Made by a program: the position numbers and the translations under genes. The notes beneath the pieces were generated by a model that did not search any database, was not told the DNA's origin, and saw only the letters and a program-made list of their open reading frames with translations. A DNA stretch of 44,330 nucleotides. It comes from Thermomucor indicae-seudaticae (Eukaryota; Mucoromycota; Mucoromycetes; Mucorales; Lichtheimiaceae). This document shows, in pieces, positions 38,475 through 44,330 of this stretch. The stretch is from positions 1 to 44,330 of the forward strand of contig JSYX01000275.1 in NCBI GenBank assembly GCA_000787465.1, given 5' to 3'. Every line of letters begins with the position of its first letter. Position 1 is the first letter of the stretch.

Positions 38475-38629
38475 TATGTACTTCGTCTTCTATTGTTCTG
38501 CATCATGTATACCTCTCCATTTTCTTCATCATATCATGCCTGTACATAAACTTTGAGAAATGGGAAGACTTGCTTTTGAAAATCCAAGCTGCGGGCTTTT
38601 TTCGCGCTACTCTAGTTTTATGCGACAAA

Positions 38630-41415
38630 ATGGCAAGCGCCAGTGCGAGCTATTCACAATGGAACGTCGACAATGAAGACGAGGAATTCGCAAGCGATGA
38701 GCTTCAGGTTCGAACCTTGTTTGTGGTCTACGGGATTGCGCGCTGATGACTCTGAGCCACGCGCGCATGAGTATAGACTTCGGAAGCCAACAGAGACAGC
38801 ATTCTATTTGTGATCGACTGTGGACCTGCCATGCATGTTCCTGACGAAAAGGGCAATGTCCCTGTCAAGGTGGCATTTGACTCTGTCGCTTCAGTCTTGA
38901 CCAGCAAAATCTTTACGAGTGCTTCTGATTACGTTGGTGTTCTTCTTTACGGAACGGTTAGGGCTGCGGACAATAAAAGGGAATGAGTTCTCGTTGATTC
39001 ATAAAACAATAATAGTCCAAGAAAAACAACGTGGCGGGACGCGAACACGTGTATGTTCTCGAGGACCTTGATATTCCAGATGCAGAACGTATTAAGATAG
39101 CAGAATCGTTCGGGTCAAGTAAGTCCGCGACATTATTATGTAAGTAAATTCATAACCGCCGGGTTATCAGACGGTACGAGGGACATCCGGAGCGAATATG
39201 GAGCAACCGATGAAGAATTTCCGTTCGGCAACGTGTTTTGGGCTTGTTCTGAGCTGTTTGCTACAAGGTAAACACAGTAACTTCATTCGGCTGGCTGGGT
39301 TCGACTCATCATGTCCTAGCTCGCAGAAACGAGGCATGCGTCGTGTCTTTCTGATAACGAACGAAGATAATCCACATAGCAAGAATCCAGGTCTCCGCAG
39401 TGCAGCTATCCGACGAGCCAAAGTCAGTTATTGCGTCGTGTTTGGAAAAAGCATTCTCATTGACACCTGTTTGTGTAGGATTTATGGGAAGTCGGTGTTC
39501 GTATTGAGCTTTTTGGATTGAACAAGGCCGATCACCAATTTGATGACGACCTGTTCTACAGAGTAAGCAGTGATGGTGTCTTTTTGATGTTTAAACACTT
39601 GTCTAATGCACGCGCTTCTTGCAAAGGACGTTCTCGCTATGGAGGCTGATATGAATGAAGATGACGAGTATGGTTTAGACGCCAGAAATCCGAGGGGATC
39701 ATCCAACAACTTGGACGAGCTTCTTGTGTGTATAAGACGCAAGGAAGTCAAGAAACGGGCACAGTTTCGTATACCGTTTCAAATAGCGGAAGGATTACAG
39801 ATAGGTGTCCGCGGGTAAGTGCAATTGCTAGCTAGTAAACACTGTTGATCAGAAACTGATCGAATGACAGATATGCGCTCATTATGGAAGCGAAACGAGG
39901 AGTTCCTATCAAAGTATCGACGAGCGGTCAGCAGATTGAAGAAGTCGAGACCGTGACAACATACAAGTGTGCAGTGAGTATCATGTTGTGATGTGATCCA
40001 GGCATAAGGTTCGTGACATCCCATGCTGTATGTAGGACACAGGGCAATATCTTTTACCGACAGATATCAAGTATGCCTTCCCTTACGCGAATGAACAAAT
40101 TGTCTTTACACAGGACGAAGTGAACAGTATGAGGAAAGTCGGAGAGCCAGGTAAGAGCTTGGATTTCGCACTGCTGCCAGTTGTTGATGGTGAAGCAAAG
40201 GTTTGGTTTTCATTGGCACTAAGCCGGCGGATGCCGTATCTTCCTTTTACAATATCCGCCATGGTTATTTCCTGTACCCTGATGAGTCGGTATGGAAACT
40301 GTCTTTTGTGTGCCCTGAATGTGAAACTGATGGCTCTTTAGGAATACGAAGGCAGTACCAGGACGTTTACAGCACTGCTTCGTGCTCTGCATCAAACGAA
40401 CAAGGTGGCGATCTGTGCATTCTTTCGGCGCGTTAACGCTATGCCAGCTATAGTGGCGCTTTTCCCTCAGGTAACGATTGATAGAAACTGATAAGGCAGC
40501 AGTAGCAATGATAGTCTTATCAGTTCACTTTCTAGAGAGAAGAAGTGGGTAGCAATGGTGCTCAAATACAGCCCCCTGGATTTCACCTTATCCCAATGCC
40601 TTTTGCGGACGATATCCGAGGCTTGCCGGTGAACTCAACGATCATTGGTAGATAGAGTAGCGTGATTCAGATCGACAATGATGTGCTAACTCATTTACGT
40701 TTGGCAAGCTGCTGAGGAACAGGTGGACAAAATGAAAGACGTGGTTGCACGGCTCATGATAAAAGGTGCCTACGATCCGAATGCATATGAGAATCCAGGT
40801 ACGACTACTCAGGTTGCATGATAGTGACCCGGATTGACGAGATCTGTCGGAAACAGCTTTGCAGTTGCATTTTGCAACGTTACAAGCAGTGGCATTGGAT
40901 AAGGACATAGGGGAGGTGCCGGACAAAACTTTACCAAAGATAGGCGCTATCAAGAAGGTTAGGAGAGTGAAAAATTTTGTGGACAAATGAAAATTAAATG
41001 TTTGGGCAGCGTGTCGGTCATATCTTGGAAGAATTCAACAGCAAGCTACCAGCAGATGAGTCGGAGCAAACAGGCCACAAACGCACGGTAAGAACCAATG
41101 GACCCTTACAGTCTTGTCACACAGCGATAATGATGGGCGCACGTTTTTCTGATACAGGTATCGAATGATTCTAACTCGGCCACCAGCAAGCGGGTAAAAT
41201 CCGACAAGTCCGTTGAGGACCATTATCGCGACGAGACTTTGGATCACGTAAGCAATCGCCAGATCTCCCTCTTGTTGCTCTAACATTGAGTGTCTCTATA
41301 TTAGTGTACAGTTGCCATGCTCAAAGAATGGCTCCGCAGTAGAAATGTCAGTCCAAAACAACGGAAAGCCGATTTAATTGCTCAAGTTTGCGATATACTT
41401 GATAAGAAAGAATAG
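38630..41415 (+). CDS. ku70: Ku70, DNA double-strand break repair protein
   Basis: Forms the Ku ring with Ku80 on DNA ends for non-homologous end joining and telomere protection. Model: 17 exons, 38630-38707, 38777-38956, 39016-39118, 39171-39267, 39320-39422, 39479-39562, 39627-39814, 39871-39973, 40036-40150, 40201-40289, 40342-40470, 40536-40647, 40709-40798, 40857-40957, 41010-41087, 41158-41247 and 41305-41415; 616 aa. The vWA domain starts at RDSILFVIDCGPAMH and includes FPFGNVFWACSELF. The beta-barrel core has GEPGLVFIGTKPAD and TRTFTALLRALHQTNKVAICAFF. A lysine-rich linker leads to a C-terminal SAP domain (LKEWLRSRNVSPKQRKADLIAQV, in two halves here). All introns (50-70 nt) keep phase. 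Length fits Ku70. Confidence 0.93.
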
Positions 41416-41569
41416 TGTCACTTGGTTTGGGAGATCGGCAATATGATATGAAACCCTTATTTACCGCGCCGCTTGAACCGACCACACATTGCTGCGAGAT
41501 GAGATACTTCTTTTTTTCCTTCCTGTTTCTAAAAATTTTTTTCTTTACCGGATTGATCCGAAACATATA

Positions 41570-41577
41570 TATATAAA
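41570..41577 (+). promoter_or_regulatory. TATA box of the arrestin-like gene
   Basis: TATATAAA followed by GG lies 59 bases upstream of the ATG at 41637. The Ku70 stop is only 221 bases before that ATG, so this is a compact promoter. Confidence 0.6.
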
Positions 41578-41636
41578 GGCTCAATAATCGAAACAACGGC
41601 CCCGTTATCTTTTCTTTCATTATCGCATTGTCAACC

Positions 41637-43104
41637 ATGAAGGCGCGCATCAAAGACGACGCAACCATGGAATTCAAAATCGACCCTTGGTTCACGGGCA
41701 TTATGCGAGGGTTGCCTAACGACGAAGAGTCCGAAGGATGCGTCCTGAAAGGCACCTGTATCGTCCACGTTCATCGTCCAGTCAAAGTACGGCGGCTCAT
41801 TGTATGGTTTGAAGGCCGCAGCAAAGTCAACCTGCGCGGTCATAGCTCAATTGGCATTGCTTCAACCGAGACGTGTGAATCACGATCATTGTATCTTAAA
41901 GACCAGCATTTCATTGGAGACGATGGTCAAATTCATCAACTTACACCTGGTCGATACGAATATCCATTCTCTTTTGATATACCTGCCAACCTTCCCGCGA
42001 GTTTCCGTGGCAAATACGGACGAATCCGCTATCGGCTTCAAGCTACTATGCAGCGACCTATGCTTTCATCCGATATACGCATCAGTCAGGACATTGTCCT
42101 TCGCCGGTCACTTATCAACGACTTGACGCCTGGTACAGAAATGATGGATACGGTAAACGGCGAAAACCGAGCGGAGCATGTGCAGTACAGTGCGACTGCA
42201 ACCACAATGGCCTATCGCGAAGGTGGACTTGTGCGTCTGAACGTGGATGTCAATCTGGGCCGGCCCGACACTCATGCAGTACGATCTGTCACATGTGCTC
42301 TCAAGGAAACAGTCCGCTATCGCACAACAGGAGAGCGATCATTGACGTGTCAATCATGCAGGTACGCTTCCAAATCTTATTTCATGAACTCTAAAGAGCC
42401 CAAACTTATCTTTTATTCTTTTTAGTAAAACCGAAGAATTATTTCCACTTGGCTGGAGTACGTTCTATCCATCACAATCGCCCGATTACAGTCCTTATGA
42501 GCCACACAATTACAACGCTATCTTTCGGCTATGCCCACGTGTCAATGCTGATACCGAAACGCGACTCCTGAAGGTTACACATGCGATCGTTGTCAATATC
42601 ATGATTGAAGAGCACGCTCCGACCGCCGAAGATGCTGCATCTGTCACCAGCGCTGAAGAGCACACTAGCAAGGAATACATCCAACAAATCGAAAATGCTC
42701 TGGCATTAGCCGCAGAAACATCATCATCCTATTCTCTTCCGACGCCACCTTCATCCGAACCCAGCACTCCTCCACCTCTCAGCAGAACCTCTTCCTCTTC
42801 ATCTTTATCCTCTCTTTTCTCCTCTATCCGACGCAGCCATCACCATGACAAAAGCTACAGCGCGCCATCCTCGCGTCGCTCTTCTATCAGCCTCGGTACC
42901 ATGACACCGCGCACCAAGCAACAACAGCACAAGACCCACCTTTCACTTTGTTCCCTGGAACTTCCCGTCGTCGTGACATCTCGCGAGCATGTCTGGGATG
43001 GTGCAATGCCAAGTCCGCCTGCTTACGATACCATTGAAACCCCTCCAAGCTACTTTCACGCTTTAGAACAACTTCCAGCAGTTCCCGTCTACTCATCATC
43101 ATAG
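41637..43104 (+). CDS. Arrestin-related trafficking adaptor (ART/alpha-arrestin)
   Basis: Cytosolic adaptor that recruits a Nedd4/Rsp5-type ubiquitin ligase to plasma-membrane transporters for endocytosis. Model: exons 41637-42361 and 42426-43104, 467 aa, with a 64-nt intron. The arrestin N-lobe spans about residues 8-150, with the LKGTCIVHVHRPVKVRRLIVWFEG strands (split here) and PGRYEYPFSFDIPANLPASFRGKYGRIRYRL in part. The C-lobe spans about 185-325 and ends in VTHAIVVNIM. A Ser-rich tail carries two PY motifs near the end, PPAY at 439-442 and PPSY at 448-451, the expected Rsp5 docking sites. The start was set at the ATG 9 bases inside the longest frame, which begins with TTG. The specific transporter targets cannot be read from the sequence. 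Confidence 0.9.
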
Positions 43105-44330
43105 TCCTAAATTTCTTCTCATGTTGTCATTGACATCATCCTCAGTCTTTTTTTTGCATTCATTCATCATTTCTTGTACAATCTTACTTCAATAATAATA
43201 ATAATAATGATCCATCGCTTTGTACCCAACATACGGAGATTTTCCCTGATTTGGTTCTGATCGCCGGGAATTCGCGGGATATCAATTGTGATAGTGTTAC
43301 CCGAGACATTCAGTGCCGATCGGAAGATATCACCGTGGCACGCAGCTGCGGTCAGACATTTTTACCATAAATGAATAATGACCACCAGCCGGTCTTGCAA
43401 CGTGAACTCAAGCGGTCTCGATGGTCTTGTGCAACATCCTCCCTTTGGTGCATCATGATTGAAAACGATTGAGACTTTATTGATTTCGTTTATTCGATAT
43501 TCTCTGAGTCCATTGAACCCCTGGTTTTGCGCATAATTGACGCCAACTTTGCGGCGACGATTCTCTAGCCAAGATCAAGCGGGCGTAGGCAGGGGAATCT
43601 GCCTATTCTGCTTCTGCTTGGCTTATCATCACAACTGTATACCATACATTGGGCTGTTAAATGCATTCACTTTACTGTTGGCGGGTCAGTCAGCCAAGAT
43701 TACATAACAGAACAGAAACAGCTAATGCTGCGATATGCTTGAAGATGGCCCTTTTCAATTTTAGGGGCAAGTGAGGGTTCCTCAGTCTTGATAGTAGATC
43801 CATTGGCGAGGATCGATATATGTTAGTGCCAAATGGCTGTCACGAAAAGATCGATTGGCAGATACAAGCCAGTTCGAAATTCCAAATGCTGGTATATTAT
43901 CAATTTTGATCCACTAAGTGCACCTCAAATCGTCGACCGATATTTCGGTAACCAATTATGCATAGATGAAACCTGAAAGGGGCCAAAGAGTTCCATGCTA
44001 GAAGCTTACTTGTACTGATACTGGCGTCGAATATCTTCAATATGAAATTGGCCACTTAAAACTTCAATGGCGCTTACTCTATTTTTGCCATAAGCCTTTT
44101 TCTCCATTGGAAAAGGATTAAACTCTTTCAGGTAAAAGGGTGTGTGTCAAGCTGAACTTGGTTCACCTCCTTTCGTCTTTTACTGTATCCTCCTTCTCAC
44201 GCCTGTAAATATCTATTTCTGCTGGGAAAAAATGTTATGCAGCATTCATGCAGAACATTGGTAACTTTTCCGCTCATAGCAAAGCGCCGATCAGCTTTGG
44301 GTTATTTTGCTATTGTATTTTGAAGAGACA
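43105..44330. other. Right flank, no gene seen
   Basis: A short AAT-type microsatellite at about 43191-43207 lies 90 bases after the arrestin stop and may form part of its AT-rich polyadenylation region. The remaining 1.1 kb shows no frame above 60 codons and no recognisable motif. Confidence 0.55.
43191..43207 (+). repeat. AAT trinucleotide microsatellite
   Basis: Five to six tandem AAT units after CTTC, in the 3' region of the arrestin-like gene. Confidence 0.8.

Overview
The window reads as nuclear DNA of a filamentous fungus, most likely an early-diverging one (Mucoromycota, probably Mucorales). The genes carry many short GT-AG introns, mostly 39-90 nt, with CTAAC/CTNAT-like branch sites. 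A fungal-type phosphofructokinase with a glyoxalase-like N-terminus, a velvet regulator and an arrestin-type ubiquitin-ligase adaptor point to fungi. The exact order is inference, because no species-diagnostic sequence was recognised. I see no virus, CRISPR, rRNA or intact transposon.

Twelve protein genes can be modelled from start to stop. From left to right: an empty 3.7 kb flank; 6-phosphofructokinase (+), convergent with a CDC4-type F-box/WD40 protein (-); an aldo-keto reductase (+), divergent from CDC4; ribosomal protein uL4/RPL4 (+); a 1924-residue kinesin with a huge coiled coil (+); a 3.4 kb gap; a TALE homeodomain protein (+); a 2.4 kb gap; a RhoGAP/Msb1-like protein whose frame is broken or spliced by a very short intron (-); a 1.8 kb gap; RNA14/CstF77 (+), convergent with a velvet-domain regulator (-); a 1.6 kb gap; a small single-pass membrane protein (+); Ku70 with a C-terminal SAP domain (+, 17 exons); an arrestin-related trafficking adaptor with two PPxY motifs (+); and a 1.2 kb flank.

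The genes are ordinary cellular functions: glycolysis, SCF ubiquitination, translation, transport, development, polarity, mRNA 3'-end formation, DNA repair and endocytosis. They do not form an evident cluster or operon. Exon joins were checked by hand for reading phase and conserved-motif continuity, but no transcript data were available.

The most interesting signal is the first intron of RNA14. It is 685 nt, about ten times longer than its neighbours, and contains an AATAAA followed by a T-rich tract. Animal orthologues (Drosophila su(f), vertebrate CSTF3) autoregulate through intronic polyadenylation, so this could be an independent or ancient fungal version. Other points are a broken or micro-spliced RhoGAP-like gene, an 11-mer array upstream of the homeobox gene, a start codon alone on its exon in RPL4, a 39-nt intron, and a membrane microprotein with a PPxY motif.
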